From an uncultured Eisenbergiella sp. (GTDB taxonomy: Bacteria > Bacillota > Clostridia > Lachnospirales > Lachnospiraceae): a DNA stretch of 64,000 nucleotides. The first letter of the stretch is position 1. Every line of letters starts with the position of its first letter. The notes under the pieces were generated by a model. That model was not told the DNA's origin. It searched no databases and was given only the letters and a program-made list of their open reading frames with translations. A program made the translations under genes and the position numbers. Positions 42,854 to 52,241 of this stretch are shown here, one piece after another. The DNA lies in assembly GCA_910585455.1 (NCBI GenBank), contig CAJUEL010000003.1:1-64000 (forward strand), read 5' to 3'.

Positions 42854-45800
42854 ATGGAATGGGAAAAGCAGTTTGACGAGGTGGCGCTGAGCAAGGGGAA
42901 AAATCTGTTTCAAAACGGCAGAGTGACCGGTGTCAAAAGGACGAAGGATGAAATTACGGCGAGCGTGATGGGCACGCCCCGGTACGATGTTATGGTGGGG
43001 ATGAAAAACGGCGAGCCGGTGCGCATGCGGTGCCATTGTCCGAAATTCCGGGGCAGAAGCAACTGCGAGCATCTGGCGGCGGCGCTCTATGCGGCATATG
43101 AAGAGGAAATTCAGGCAGAAGAGCGGGAGAGGAAACAGCAGGAATCGCAGGAGAAGGAAAAGAAGGATTCGGAATGGCGGGAGCTGCTTAGCAGGTTCGC
43201 GCAGGAAGCCCTGGAACGGAAGGAAAAGCAGGAGGAGCGTAAAAGAGAGAGGCAGGAGGAGCTGGCGGCGCGCAGAGCAGAGGAAGCGCGAAAGAAGGAA
43301 GCCCGCAAAGCGGAAGAAACGCGGAAGGAAGCGAACAGAGAAGAAGCCCATAAAGAGGAAGACATGAAGAAGGAAGAGGAAAACGGAAGAACTGCGGAGG
43401 AGGACAACTACAGTTACTTTGATTTTGTGAAGATCCGTAAATCGCTGCGGATTTCTCCTGACAGCTTAAAGAAGGGAAGCGTCCTGCGGCAGAATCAGGC
43501 GGTATCGCTGATCCGGGTTTTCAACGGCTATACGGAATCCCGTCAGGATATGGCGGTGGAGATCACGGCGACGGGGCAGGAGAAGAAAAAGGAATTTCCC
43601 ATCAAGCTCGTTTTCACCAGAAATGAAATTCTGCATGTGGAATGCAGCTGTCCGGGATGCGTGAAAAATTACATGTACTGGTACAACCGGTATCGGGACT
43701 GCGCCTATGTTTCCGCCGTGCTGGATCTTTCGGCGGTATATATCAAAAAGCACGGGATCGGGGACGCCACCGACAAGACGGCGATCCGGATGTTAAATGC
43801 GCTTCATCAGAAAAATGCCAATCAGCTGGTGGCAAAGGCAGAGCATCAGGAGGAAAGTCTGCGCCTTGTGCCCAGACTGCAAAAGCAGCAGGAGGTGCTT
43901 CGCCTTTCCTTCAAGGTTGGGAGCAGCAAGCTGTTTGTGGTCAAGGATCTTTTTGAGTTTTGTTCCCATGTGCGCAATTCCGACAGCGCGGTCTATGGCA
44001 GCAATACGGAAATCAACCATCAGCTGGAAAACTTTACGCAGGAGGGCAGGCGCTGGTACGCTTTTTTGAATAAGGTCATTCAGGAAGAGGAGCGGATGGA
44101 ACAGCGCATGGAGGAAAGCCTGCGGTATTCCTATCGGGGCAGCAGGCTCGCCGCGCTGGAGCTGTACGGCTGGCGGCTGGATCAGTTTTTTGAAATGCTG
44201 GGGGAAAATTCCATTGATTTTGAGGAGAAATCCTTCGGAGAAAAAACGAAGGGGGCTCTTTCCTGTAAGAATCAAAATCCCAGACTTTCCATGCAGATTG
44301 AAAAAAGCAAGGGAGAGCCGGCGCGGGTTTTCCACGGCATTATGGTCAATTGTCAGATGCCGGAATTTTTCTACGGTGTGGACAGCGCTTATTATATAGA
44401 AGATAAGTATTTGTGCCGGGCGGACCGGGAGTTCATGGCGCGGATCCAGACCCTTGCGGATGCCGCCAGAGGCGGTCAGCTGCAGTTTACCATCGGGCGC
44501 AGGCAGTTGTCCGAGTTTTATTATTCCATGCTTCCGGCGCTGGGGGACAGCGTGGAGGTGAAGGAGGAGGACGGGGAGGAAATCCGTGCCTACCTGCCGC
44601 CGGAGGTCAGCTTTTTCTTTTATCTGGATGCGGAGGAGGGCAACATGACCTGTCGCCCGGAGGCTCATTACGGAGAAAAGACGGTGTCCCTTCTGGATCA
44701 TCTGGACGAATCGGGCAGTCAGGTGCTGCAGCCTTTCCGGATGAAAAACCGGGAGACGGAGATTTTATACCGGGTCAGGCAGCTTTTTCCGGCCTATGAT
44801 GCAGAGCAGGGGTTGCTGCATTGCATGGGCGAGGAGGAGCGGATGTATCAGGTGCTGGAGCATGGCGCAGGGGATTTGATGGAGCTGGGCGAGGTGCACT
44901 GCACGAAGCGGTTTCGGGATATGAATCTGGTGCGCCGCCTGAAGGTTTCTGTGGGCGTGTCGGTTTCTGAGGGACTTTTGAACCTGGATATCGGAACGGA
45001 GGACATTTCCCGGCAGGAGCTTTTGGATATTTTGAAGGGCTATCGCACCAGACGGAAATTTTACCGCTTAAAAAACGGGGACTTTCTGAATCTGGAGGAC
45101 GACTCCTTAAAGATGCTCAACGAGCTGATGGAGACCATGCACGTCACGTCGAAGGAGTTTTTGAAGGGAAATATGAAGCTCCCCGCATACCGGGCGCTGT
45201 ACATGGATAAGCTGTTAGAGGAAAATGAAACCATCTACAATACCAGGGACAGCCATTTCCGGAAGATGGTGAAAAATTTTAAAACCATCAGCGACGCGGA
45301 TTTTGAAGAGCCCGAATCGCTGGATCATGTGTTGCGTGGCTATCAGAAAAATGGCTATAAATGGCTGCGGACATTGGAAAGCTATGGTTTTGGCGGCATT
45401 CTGGCGGACGATATGGGGCTTGGCAAGACTCTGCAGATGATCGCGGTGCTGCTTGCGGCAAAGCAGGAGGGAAGGACGGGCACCAGTCTGATTGTATCCC
45501 CCGCTTCTCTCGTATACAACTGGGAGGAGGAGCTGCACCGGTTTGCGCCCGGGCTGCATGTGGCGGCGGTGGCGGGCACGCAGGAGGCGCGGCAGGAAAA
45601 GCTGGACAGGAGCCGGGAATATGACGTGCTCATCACCTCCTACGACCTTTTAAAAAGGGATATCGACCGGTATGAGGATAAGGTTTTCCTCTACGAGGTG
45701 ATCGATGAGGCGCAGTATATCAAAAATCATACCACCGCGGCGGCGAAGGCGGTGAAGGTGATTCAAAGCCGCCACAAATTTGCCTTGACGGGAACGCCGA

Positions 45801-46720
45801 TCGAAAACCGTTTGAGTGAGCTGTGGAGCATTTTTGACTATCTGATGCCGGGATTTTTATACGGCTATGACGTTTTCAAAAGGGAAATGGAACTGCCCAT
45901 CGCCAAAGCAGGGGATGAGGACGCCACAAAACGGCTGCAGCGGATGACCGGTCCCTTTATTTTGCGGCGGCGCAAGCAGGATGTGCTAAAGGATCTGCCG
46001 GACAAGCTGGAAGAGGTGCGCTATGTGCAGATGGAAGAAGTGCAGCGCAGAACCTATGACGCCCAGGTGGTACATATGCAGGAGCAGCTGCGGGGACAGA
46101 GCAGTGAGGAATTTTCCAGAAATAAAATGCAGATTTTTGCGGAGCTGACCCGCCTGCGGCAGATTTGCTGCGATCCTTCCCTGTGTTTTGAAAATTATGT
46201 GGGACAATCGGCGAAGCTGGAGGCCTGTCTGGAGCTGGTGGAAAGCGCTATTGACGGCGGGCATAAAATCCTTTTGTTTTCCCAGTTCACCTCCATGCTG
46301 GAAATTTTACAGAAAAAGCTGGAGGAAAAAAAGGTTCCCTTTTACACCATCACAGGGGCGACGGCGAAGGAAAAGCGTCTCCAAATGGTGAACGCGTTTA
46401 ACGCGGATGATACGCCGTTGTTTTTAATATCCTTAAAGGCCGGCGGCGTGGGCTTAAATCTGACAGGAGCGGATGTGGTATTGCATTATGATCCCTGGTG
46501 GAATCTGGCGGCGCAGGATCAGGCGACGGACCGTGCCCACCGCATCGGGCAGACCAAAAAGGTCACGGTGTACAAGCTGATCGCAAGACAGACGGTGGAG
46601 GAAAAGATTCTGGCGCTGCAGGAGACGAAACGGGATCTGGCGGACAGCATTATCAACGCCCAGACCGGACAGCTGGCGGGGATGAGCAGGGAAGAGCTGT
46701 TGGCATTGCTGGAGGCATAG
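42854..46720 (+). CDS. SNF2-family helicase with SWIM zinc finger
   Basis: A 1288-aa protein. Residues 58-75 form a SWIM zinc-binding site (Cys60, Cys62, Cys71, His73). Residues ~84-180 are an extremely Glu/Lys/Arg-rich probable coiled coil. A long middle region (SNF2-associated) follows. The C-terminal third is the SNF2 ATPase: DDMGLGKT Walker A from residue 852, DEAQ box at 951-954, TGTPIENR, and the helicase C-terminal lobe with LLFSQFT and TDRAHRIGQTKKV. It should translocate on double-stranded DNA; the role in bacteria is unsettled (transcription or stress linked). Confidence 0.9.
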   Translation: MEWEKQFDEVALSKGKNLFQNGRVTGVKRTKDEITASVMGTPRYDVMVGMKNGEPVRMRCHCPKFRGRSNCEHLAAALYAAYEEEIQAEERERKQQESQEKEKKDSEWRELLSRFAQEALERKEKQEERKRERQEELAARRAEEARKKEARKAEETRKEANREEAHKEEDMKKEEENGRTAEEDNYSYFDFVKIRKSLRISPDSLKKGSVLRQNQAVSLIRVFNGYTESRQDMAVEITATGQEKKKEFPIKLVFTRNEILHVECSCPGCVKNYMYWYNRYRDCAYVSAVLDLSAVYIKKHGIGDATDKTAIRMLNALHQKNANQLVAKAEHQEESLRLVPRLQKQQEVLRLSFKVGSSKLFVVKDLFEFCSHVRNSDSAVYGSNTEINHQLENFTQEGRRWYAFLNKVIQEEERMEQRMEESLRYSYRGSRLAALELYGWRLDQFFEMLGENSIDFEEKSFGEKTKGALSCKNQNPRLSMQIEKSKGEPARVFHGIMVNCQMPEFFYGVDSAYYIEDKYLCRADREFMARIQTLADAARGGQLQFTIGRRQLSEFYYSMLPALGDSVEVKEEDGEEIRAYLPPEVSFFFYLDAEEGNMTCRPEAHYGEKTVSLLDHLDESGSQVLQPFRMKNRETEILYRVRQLFPAYDAEQGLLHCMGEEERMYQVLEHGAGDLMELGEVHCTKRFRDMNLVRRLKVSVGVSVSEGLLNLDIGTEDISRQELLDILKGYRTRRKFYRLKNGDFLNLEDDSLKMLNELMETMHVTSKEFLKGNMKLPAYRALYMDKLLEENETIYNTRDSHFRKMVKNFKTISDADFEEPESLDHVLRGYQKNGYKWLRTLESYGFGGILADDMGLGKTLQMIAVLLAAKQEGRTGTSLIVSPASLVYNWEEELHRFAPGLHVAAVAGTQEARQEKLDRSREYDVLITSYDLLKRDIDRYEDKVFLYEVIDEAQYIKNHTTAAAKAVKVIQSRHKFALTGTPIENRLSELWSIFDYLMPGFLYGYDVFKREMELPIAKAGDEDATKRLQRMTGPFILRRRKQDVLKDLPDKLEEVRYVQMEEVQRRTYDAQVVHMQEQLRGQSSEEFSRNKMQIFAELTRLRQICCDPSLCFENYVGQSAKLEACLELVESAIDGGHKILLFSQFTSMLEILQKKLEEKKVPFYTITGATAKEKRLQMVNAFNADDTPLFLISLKAGGVGLNLTGADVVLHYDPWWNLAAQDQATDRAHRIGQTKKVTVYKLIARQTVEEKILALQETKRDLADSIINAQTGQLAGMSREELLALLEA

Positions 46721-46811
46721 CGTGAAGAGATTTTCTAAGGCGTCTGAAAGACGCCGCCTAAGAAAATCTAAAACTTCACGCAGAAGAATGCCTTGAAAAA
46801 CAGGCATTCTT
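46720..46811. repeat. Long imperfect palindrome plus hairpin after the SNF2 gene
   Basis: Stems nest as GCGTGAAG/CTTCACGC (46720-46727 with 46774-46781), AGATTTTCT/AGAAAATCT (46728-46736 with 46761-46769) and GGCGTCT/AGACGCC with a GAA loop (46739-46755). A separate 9-bp hairpin AAGAATGCC/GGCATTCTT follows (46784-46811). Likely transcription stop of the SNF2 gene and start of the argS leader. Confidence 0.7.
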
Positions 46812-46817
46812 CATTCT

Positions 46818-46850
46818 GATTTAAGTCGCCGTCAGGCGGCGATATGGAGG
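46818..46850 (+). promoter_or_regulatory. Leader hairpin with ribosome site, repeat of 4542-4574
   Basis: A CGCC-GTCA-GGCG hairpin sits directly before the GGAGG of argS. The 33 bases match 30 of 33 with the leader of the Gfo/Idh gene at 4542-4574. The stem could influence ribosome access; function unknown. Confidence 0.55.
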
Positions 46851-46856
46851 ATAATT

Positions 46857-48626
46857 ATGAAAAAATTTTTAGATCTTATTTCCGATGAGGTGAAGAAGGG
46901 ATTCGGTCTGGCAGGCTATGAGGAAGAGCTGGGCAGGGTGACGGTTTCGAACCGGCCGGATCTGTGTGAATATCAGTGTAACGGTGCGATGGCGGGAGCC
47001 AAAAAATATCATAAGGCCCCCCTCCTGATCGCCCAGGATGTGGCGCAAAAGCTGTCGGACAGTCAGGTATTTGAAGAGGTGTCCGCCGTGGCGCCGGGAT
47101 TTTTGAACCTGAAGCTGCAAAGAAGCTTTGTGCGCGCCTATGTGGAAAGCATGGCGCAGACAGAGAAGTTCGGTCTGGAAGCGCCCGAAGCCGTGCAGAA
47201 TATCGTGGTGGATTACGGCGGTCCGAATGTGGCGAAGCCTCTCCATGTGGGGCATCTGCGCTCCGCTGCCATCGGGGAGAGCATCAAACGGATTTGCCGC
47301 TACTGCGGACATCAGGTTACCGGAGATGTGCATCTGGGAGACTGGGGGCTGCAGATGGGACTGATCATTACGGAATTAAAGCTAAGAAAGCCAGAGCTGC
47401 CCTATTTTGACGAAGCATATGAGGGAGACTATCCGGCGGAGGCGCCCTTTACCATGGCTGAGCTGGAGGAAATTTATCCGGCGGCGAGCGCAAGGTCCAA
47501 AACGGATGCCGCCTATAAGCAGGAGGCGATGGAGGCCGTGGTGAAGATCCAGAAGGGCGTGCGCGGATACCATGCCCTGTGGAAGCATATCATGGATATT
47601 TCCCTGCCGGATGTGAAGAAAAATTATGCCGATCTGGATGTGGAGTTTGATCTGTGGAAGGGAGAATCCGATGCGGGACCGTTGATCCCTGAGGTGGTGG
47701 AGCTTCTGGAAAAATCCGGGTTGACCTATGAAAGCGAAGGCGCGCTGGTGGTGGATGTGAAGGAGGAGACGGATACGAAGGAAATTCCGCCCTGCATCAT
47801 TTTAAAATCGGACGGCGCGGCGCTCTATGCGACCACCGATCTGGCAACGATCAAGGACAGAATGGACAGCCTGCAGGCAGATTCTCTCATTTATCTGGCG
47901 GACAAGCGGCAGGAAATGCACTTTTTGCAGGTGTTCCGCGTGGCGCGCAAGGCCGGCATCGTTTCGCCGGAAACGAAAATGAAGCATATCGGCTTTGGCA
48001 CGATGAACGGAAAGGACGGCAAGCCCTTTAAAACCAGGGAGGGCGGCGTCATGCGTCTGGAATATCTGATCCGCGATGTCAATGAGGAGATGTACCGCAA
48101 GATCATGGAGAGCCGCCATGAGATTTCCGAGGAGGAGGCGCGCAGGACCGCAAAGACCATCGGGCTGGCGGCGATCAAGTACGGCGACCTGTCCAATCAG
48201 GCGGGAAAGGATTATATTTTTGATGTGGACCGTTTTACCTCCTTCGAGGGGGATACCGGCCCCTATATCCTCTATACCATCGTCCGCATCAAGTCCATTT
48301 TGGGCAAGTATCAGGAGCAGGGCGGCGGTCTGGAGGGACTCGCGTTTAAGGATGCCCAAAACGCGCCGGAAAAGGAACTGATGATGAAGCTTTGCGGCTT
48401 TAACGAGATGATGGAGGGCGCTTTTGCAGAAACCGCACCGCACAGAATTTGCGCTTACCTGTATGATCTGGCCAACGCCTTCAACAAGTTCTATCATGAG
48501 ACGAAGATTCTGACGGAAGAGGACGCGGACAAAAAGGCGGGATGGATTGCCCTGCTTGTGCTCACCAGAAATGTGCTGGAGACCTGCATCGATCTGCTGG
48601 GCTTTTCGGCGCCGGAGCGGATGTGA
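46857..48626 (+). CDS. argS: Arginyl-tRNA synthetase
   Basis: A 589-aa class I aminoacyl-tRNA synthetase that charges tRNA-Arg. An Add-1-type N-terminal domain (~1-110) leads to GPNVAKPLHVGHLRS with the HIGH-type motif HVGH at 130-133. A KMSKS-like loop is seen around GKPFKTREGG. The C-terminal anticodon-binding (DALR) domain ends with NAFNKFYHET. Length is normal. The only clear housekeeping gene in the window apart from the tRNAs. Confidence 0.96.
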   Translation: MKKFLDLISDEVKKGFGLAGYEEELGRVTVSNRPDLCEYQCNGAMAGAKKYHKAPLLIAQDVAQKLSDSQVFEEVSAVAPGFLNLKLQRSFVRAYVESMAQTEKFGLEAPEAVQNIVVDYGGPNVAKPLHVGHLRSAAIGESIKRICRYCGHQVTGDVHLGDWGLQMGLIITELKLRKPELPYFDEAYEGDYPAEAPFTMAELEEIYPAASARSKTDAAYKQEAMEAVVKIQKGVRGYHALWKHIMDISLPDVKKNYADLDVEFDLWKGESDAGPLIPEVVELLEKSGLTYESEGALVVDVKEETDTKEIPPCIILKSDGAALYATTDLATIKDRMDSLQADSLIYLADKRQEMHFLQVFRVARKAGIVSPETKMKHIGFGTMNGKDGKPFKTREGGVMRLEYLIRDVNEEMYRKIMESRHEISEEEARRTAKTIGLAAIKYGDLSNQAGKDYIFDVDRFTSFEGDTGPYILYTIVRIKSILGKYQEQGGGLEGLAFKDAQNAPEKELMMKLCGFNEMMEGAFAETAPHRICAYLYDLANAFNKFYHETKILTEEDADKKAGWIALLVLTRNVLETCIDLLGFSAPERM

Positions 48627-48647
48627 GCAGCCAAAACAAAGGAAAAG

Positions 48648-48692
48648 CCCGCATCGGGCATTGAAAACGGCGGCATCTGGCAGCTGTTTTCA
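48648..48692 (+). terminator. Hairpins after argS
   Basis: GCCCG-CAT-CGGGC is followed by ATTGAAAAC pairing with GTTTTCAAT (ending at about 48692). They lie 20-65 bases after the argS stop and probably end its transcript. Confidence 0.5.
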
Positions 48693-48729
48693 ATACCTGA
48701 TACGGGATTATACCGCAATCATAATATGC

Positions 48730-49011
48730 TTATTCAGAATCCTGCCCCCAGCGCTGGGGGCAGGATTTATGCTGTTCGTTGAGCCATTCTACGGCATCGT
48801 CCTTCCCTTCTATGGTGAGCGGAAACTGCTTCGTTTCTTTTTGATCAGCCGGCGCTTTGACAAAGCAGAGCGGTTCGGGCCAGATTGTGACGTCGATACA
48901 GTCGCCGTCCTCATTTTTACCCTTTACAAAACGATACCGCATGCCCCGGTAGCTTCCTGTCTGGGGTTCTTTTTTGATAAAATTCAGATGTATGGTATTT
49001 TTATCGATCAT
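48730..49011 (-). CDS. Small conserved hypothetical protein
   Basis: A 93-aa protein, MIDKNTIHLNFIKKEPQTGS at the start, then alternating strands (RYRFVKGKN, IDVTIWPEPLCFVKAP) and a VEWLNEQ helix. It resembles short uncharacterised proteins of Lachnospiraceae I have seen before; no function is known to me. A 24-bp perfect palindrome (48741-48764) lies within its last codons and could be a terminator for either strand. Confidence 0.55.
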   Translation of the reverse strand: MIDKNTIHLNFIKKEPQTGSYRGMRYRFVKGKNEDGDCIDVTIWPEPLCFVKAPADQKETKQFPLTIEGKDDAVEWLNEQHKSCPQRWGQDSE

Positions 49012-49188
49012 GGAAATTTCCTCAATGCGTTTTTGTGTAGCAGTTTGGACAAGTCTGAACGGTTACGTTTTTATTCTTGCAGCCAGCCGCGCCTGAGTGG
49101 ATGGCTAATGACTGCTGTAGGGATGTTGACTATGGACAGTATATCCGTTTTTGACAGGAAAATCAACTGACTTTTTATATGTTTGGGA

Positions 49189-49217
49189 TTGCTTTTCATG
49201 TGGCTTTTGTGTAGAAT
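49189..49217 (+). promoter_or_regulatory. Possible promoter for the Rpn-family gene
   Basis: TTGCTT (49189-49194) and TAGAAT (49212-49217) are 17 bases apart, about 185 bases before the next gene. No supported gene lies in 49012-49402. Confidence 0.35.
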
Positions 49218-49402
49218 AGCATATATGGGCGATCCAGAGCAGGAGTCCATATATGTAAGGTTTCAGAAATCCGATCTCCGGGGAATCATCTTCTACCAGC
49301 TTGCACCATTGAAAGGCGGGCTGTGTATCGTATTTGTTCATGCGTATTCGCACATGTTTCCAGACAGATTGGGATGAGAAAAAACAGTAAAGGAGACCAT
49401 TG

Positions 49403-50389
49403 ATGGGAAAAGTGAATCATGAATTATGCTATTTTCTGAACAGACCGGCAGTTTTTGCGGAATTATTTAATGTTGCCATATATGGCGGACGCGAGGTGAT
49501 TCAGAAAGAAAATCTGGCAGATATCCAGAGAACGTATGGAGAAACGTTGCCGGACCGTTATGGTAAAAAGCGCAGAAAAATCCGTGAAAGGGATGTGATT
49601 AAGGCATTATGCCGGGATGGAAAATATGTGCGTCTGGCGATTGAAAATCAGGCGGACCTGAATTATTGTATGCCATTACGCTGCCTGGAGTATGATGTGG
49701 AGGATTTTGCCAGACAGCTGCGCAGACTGCGAAGACACTATAAATATAAGGCGGATGGAAGCCTGCGCCCTGGAGTAGAATATCTTTCCGGAATAAAGGC
49801 AACAGATAAGCTGATACCCAATATTACAGTTGTGTTGTACCATGGAAAAGGATGCTGGAACGCCGCACAACGGTTGCGGGATATGCTTGATGAGGGAGCA
49901 CTGGATGAAAGGCTTGGAAGTATGCACATGGATTATAAGCTGCATGTCATAAACCTGAATGAGTTAAATGAGGAGCTTTTTCAGACCGGATTGAGGGAAC
50001 TGATCGGTATTATAAAGTGTGTTGATGACAAGGACAGAATGCAGCGGTTTATAGAAAATAACAGGGAGCGTATTATGCGTATGGATGATGATCTTCATGA
50101 TCTGATCTGTACCATGGCAGGAATAAAGGAACTGATTGTAAAAACAGATGAAAACGAAAGAACGGACAGAGGGGAGCGGTTGAATATGTGTAAAGCCTGG
50201 GAAGATATGAAAGCAGATTGCAGGGCGCGGGGCAAAGAGGAGGGGAAAAGGGAAGGAAAAAAGGAAGGAGAGGCGCGGATGAGTGCTTTGATAATCCGTC
50301 TATATCAAGATGGAAGGGGAGCAGAAGTGCCCAAAGCCGCCGAAAGCACCCGCATCCGTAACAGGCTATATCGAGAGTATGGAATTTAG
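49403..50389 (+). CDS. Rpn-family PD-(D/E)XK nuclease/transposase-like protein
   Basis: A 328-aa protein of the recombination-promoting nuclease (Rpn/YhgA-like) family. The nuclease core shows ENQ at 81-83 within RLAIENQADLNY; downstream are PNITVVLYHG and the acidic/basic tail (EEGKREGKKEGEA). Its intact length contrasts with the truncated relative at 9411. ATG 49403 is supported by AAGGAGA; a TTG one codon earlier is less likely. The family's natural role (DNA damage, horizontal recombination or defence) is debated. Confidence 0.8.
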   Translation: MGKVNHELCYFLNRPAVFAELFNVAIYGGREVIQKENLADIQRTYGETLPDRYGKKRRKIRERDVIKALCRDGKYVRLAIENQADLNYCMPLRCLEYDVEDFARQLRRLRRHYKYKADGSLRPGVEYLSGIKATDKLIPNITVVLYHGKGCWNAAQRLRDMLDEGALDERLGSMHMDYKLHVINLNELNEELFQTGLRELIGIIKCVDDKDRMQRFIENNRERIMRMDDDLHDLICTMAGIKELIVKTDENERTDRGERLNMCKAWEDMKADCRARGKEEGKREGKKEGEARMSALIIRLYQDGRGAEVPKAAESTRIRNRLYREYGI

Positions 50390-50488
50390 AGTAAAAAGCG
50401 GGAACCGCTTTTTACTCTAAATTCCAACGAAAGAAAATGCAAAGCATTTTCTTGAGTCTGGACCGGTAAAAAAGCGGGAACCGCTTTT
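50381..50488. repeat. Three hairpins including a perfect 21-bp palindrome with GAA loop
   Basis: Bases 50381-50401 are the exact reverse complement of 50405-50425 around GAA; the left arm contains the stop codon of the preceding gene. Next come AAGAAAATGC/GCATTTTCTT around AAA (50431-50453) and AAAAGCGG/CCGCTTTT around GAA (50470-50488), the last repeating the centre of the first. Probably a compound terminator. Confidence 0.75.
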
Positions 50489-50498
50489 CGGTTTTGGA

Positions 50499-50527
50499 TT
50501 GACAGGAACCGGGCAGAATGATACCAT
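50499..50527 (+). promoter_or_regulatory. Promoter of the xylulokinase operon
   Basis: A consensus TTGACA (50499-50504) and TACCAT (50522-50527) with a 17-base spacer, about 97 bases before the xylulokinase start. Confidence 0.6.
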
Positions 50528-50538
50528 ATTTTTATAAA

Positions 50539-50570
50539 CTTAATTAAATTAATTAATAAAGATAATTAAG
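50539..50570. promoter_or_regulatory. TTAATTAA-rich operator-like site
   Basis: Overlapping TTAATTAA/AATTAATTAA units, ending in ATAATTAAG, lie just downstream of the -10 box, where a repressor would block transcription. The ROK regulator encoded third in this operon is the obvious candidate ligand-responsive binder (inference). Confidence 0.4.
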
Positions 50571-50623
50571 ATTTGAGGCTGAAATGGAAATTTCATTCCG
50601 GAAAGGTCAGGGGGACATCAAAC

Positions 50624-52150
50624 ATGGGGTATTTTATGGGGATTGATCTGGGCACCTCCAGCTTAAAGGTGCAGATCATGAATGAAGCCGGCATGATTAT
50701 GGGAGAAGCGGGAAAGGGCTATGCCATATCTGTGCCAAAGTATGGATATGCGGAACAGAATCCGGAAGAATGGTGGGACGCCTGTTGTGGCTGTATACAA
50801 AAAAGTCTGTCGGACAGCGGTATTTCCCCGGAGGAAATAGCCGGCGTCGGTTTTTCCGGACAGATGCACGGCCTGGTGGCGCTGGACAGCGAAGGCTGTG
50901 TGATCAGACCGGCGATTCTGCACTGTGATACGAGGTCTGCGCAGCAGGCAGAGCGGATCAAAGCCCTGCTGGGAGAGGATATGATCCGGGAGCATCTGAT
51001 GAATCCGGTTTTTCCGGGCTTTCTGCTGTGTTCGCTATGCTGGATGCGGCAGGAGGAGCCTGGGCTGTATGACAGGATATCGGTGGTTTTGCTGCCAAAG
51101 GACTTTTTGCGGTATCGGTTGACGGGTGAGCTGGGCAGTGATTTTTCCGACGCATCCGCAACGCTGGCATTTGATGTGGGAAAGGGAGAATGGTGTAAGC
51201 CGCTGCTTGAGAGGCTGGGATTGGACGAAAGCATGTTTCCGTCCTGTCACAGGAGTGCGGAAATCTGCGGAACCGTCACCCGTCAGGCAGCAGCTTTGAC
51301 AGGGCTGCGGGAAAAAACGCCGGTTGTCTTTGGGGGAGGCGACCAGATCATGCAAAATCTTGGAAACGGCGTGATTGCCTCCGGGGATGCCACCGTAACG
51401 ATCGGAACGAGCGGTCAGATATTTATTCCCACACGGCAGCCGGTAAAGAATCCGGCATTGAACACCCATACCTTTTGCAGCCTGTCTGACAGACAATGGT
51501 TTTTGATGGGAGCGATCCTCTCGGCGGGCGTTTGCTTAAAATGGGCGGGAGAGGTGCTGGGGGAAGGACCGGAAGGATTTCAAAATGCGGACAGCCTTGC
51601 CGGCAGGATAAAGCCGGGAAGCGAGGGACTTTTGTTTCTTCCCTATTTGTGCGGGGAACGGACGCCCCTGATGGATGCGGACATCAGAGGCGCGTTTCTG
51701 GGACTGAAGCTTTCTACGGGAAAGGAACAGCTGATGCGGGCGGTGATGGAAGGTGTTACTTTTGCGCTGAAAAGCTGTATGGATACCTGCCGGCAGCTGG
51801 GTGCTGCGCCGGACAGACTGATCGCCTCCGGAGGAGGAACCAACAGCAAGGTATGGCTGCAGATACAGGCGGATATTTTCGGGCAGCCGCTGTATATCCC
51901 GAATGTGACCGGGGCCGCGGTGGGCGCTGCAGTCGCCGCGGGAATCGGTTGTCATGCTTACCGCGATGAAGGGGAAGCCAGAGAGGCGATTGTGCGGCAC
52001 GTAGCAACGATAGAGCCGGACGAAAAAAATGTTTCCTTATACCGGGAATATTATGGATTGTTTTTGGAAGCGACCAGCCAGAACCGGAACATTTTACAAA
52101 AAATGGCGACGCAGGTTACTGGTCACAAAGTGAGCGGCAATATGTCATGA
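50624..52150 (+). CDS. xylB: Xylulokinase
   Basis: A 508-aa FGGY-family kinase that phosphorylates D-xylulose with ATP. MGYFMGIDLGTSSLKV holds the first phosphate-binding loop, GFSGQMHGLVALD is characteristic of xylulokinases, Asp240 in GGGDQIMQNLGNG fits the catalytic base, and ASGGGTNSKVWLQIQADIF is the C-terminal FGGY signature. Length is normal. ATG 50624 is preceded by AGGGGGA; the longer frame from 50573 is not. The operon partners are a GH32-like glycosidase and a ROK regulator. Confidence 0.9.
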   Translation: MGYFMGIDLGTSSLKVQIMNEAGMIMGEAGKGYAISVPKYGYAEQNPEEWWDACCGCIQKSLSDSGISPEEIAGVGFSGQMHGLVALDSEGCVIRPAILHCDTRSAQQAERIKALLGEDMIREHLMNPVFPGFLLCSLCWMRQEEPGLYDRISVVLLPKDFLRYRLTGELGSDFSDASATLAFDVGKGEWCKPLLERLGLDESMFPSCHRSAEICGTVTRQAAALTGLREKTPVVFGGGDQIMQNLGNGVIASGDATVTIGTSGQIFIPTRQPVKNPALNTHTFCSLSDRQWFLMGAILSAGVCLKWAGEVLGEGPEGFQNADSLAGRIKPGSEGLLFLPYLCGERTPLMDADIRGAFLGLKLSTGKEQLMRAVMEGVTFALKSCMDTCRQLGAAPDRLIASGGGTNSKVWLQIQADIFGQPLYIPNVTGAAVGAAVAAGIGCHAYRDEGEAREAIVRHVATIEPDEKNVSLYREYYGLFLEATSQNRNILQKMATQVTGHKVSGNMS

Positions 52151-52241
52151 CGGATAAGGGCGGAATGGTCAGATATCAGATGATCAGGCTGTTGACCTGG
52201 GAACGGACCTGTCCGAATGGCAGTGAAAGGAGAGAGACAAA

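Noticed and set aside
49105..49353. 82-codon minus-strand frame between argS region and the Rpn gene
   Set aside because: No ribosome site, low-complexity composition and overlap with a promoter-like region of the plus strand.
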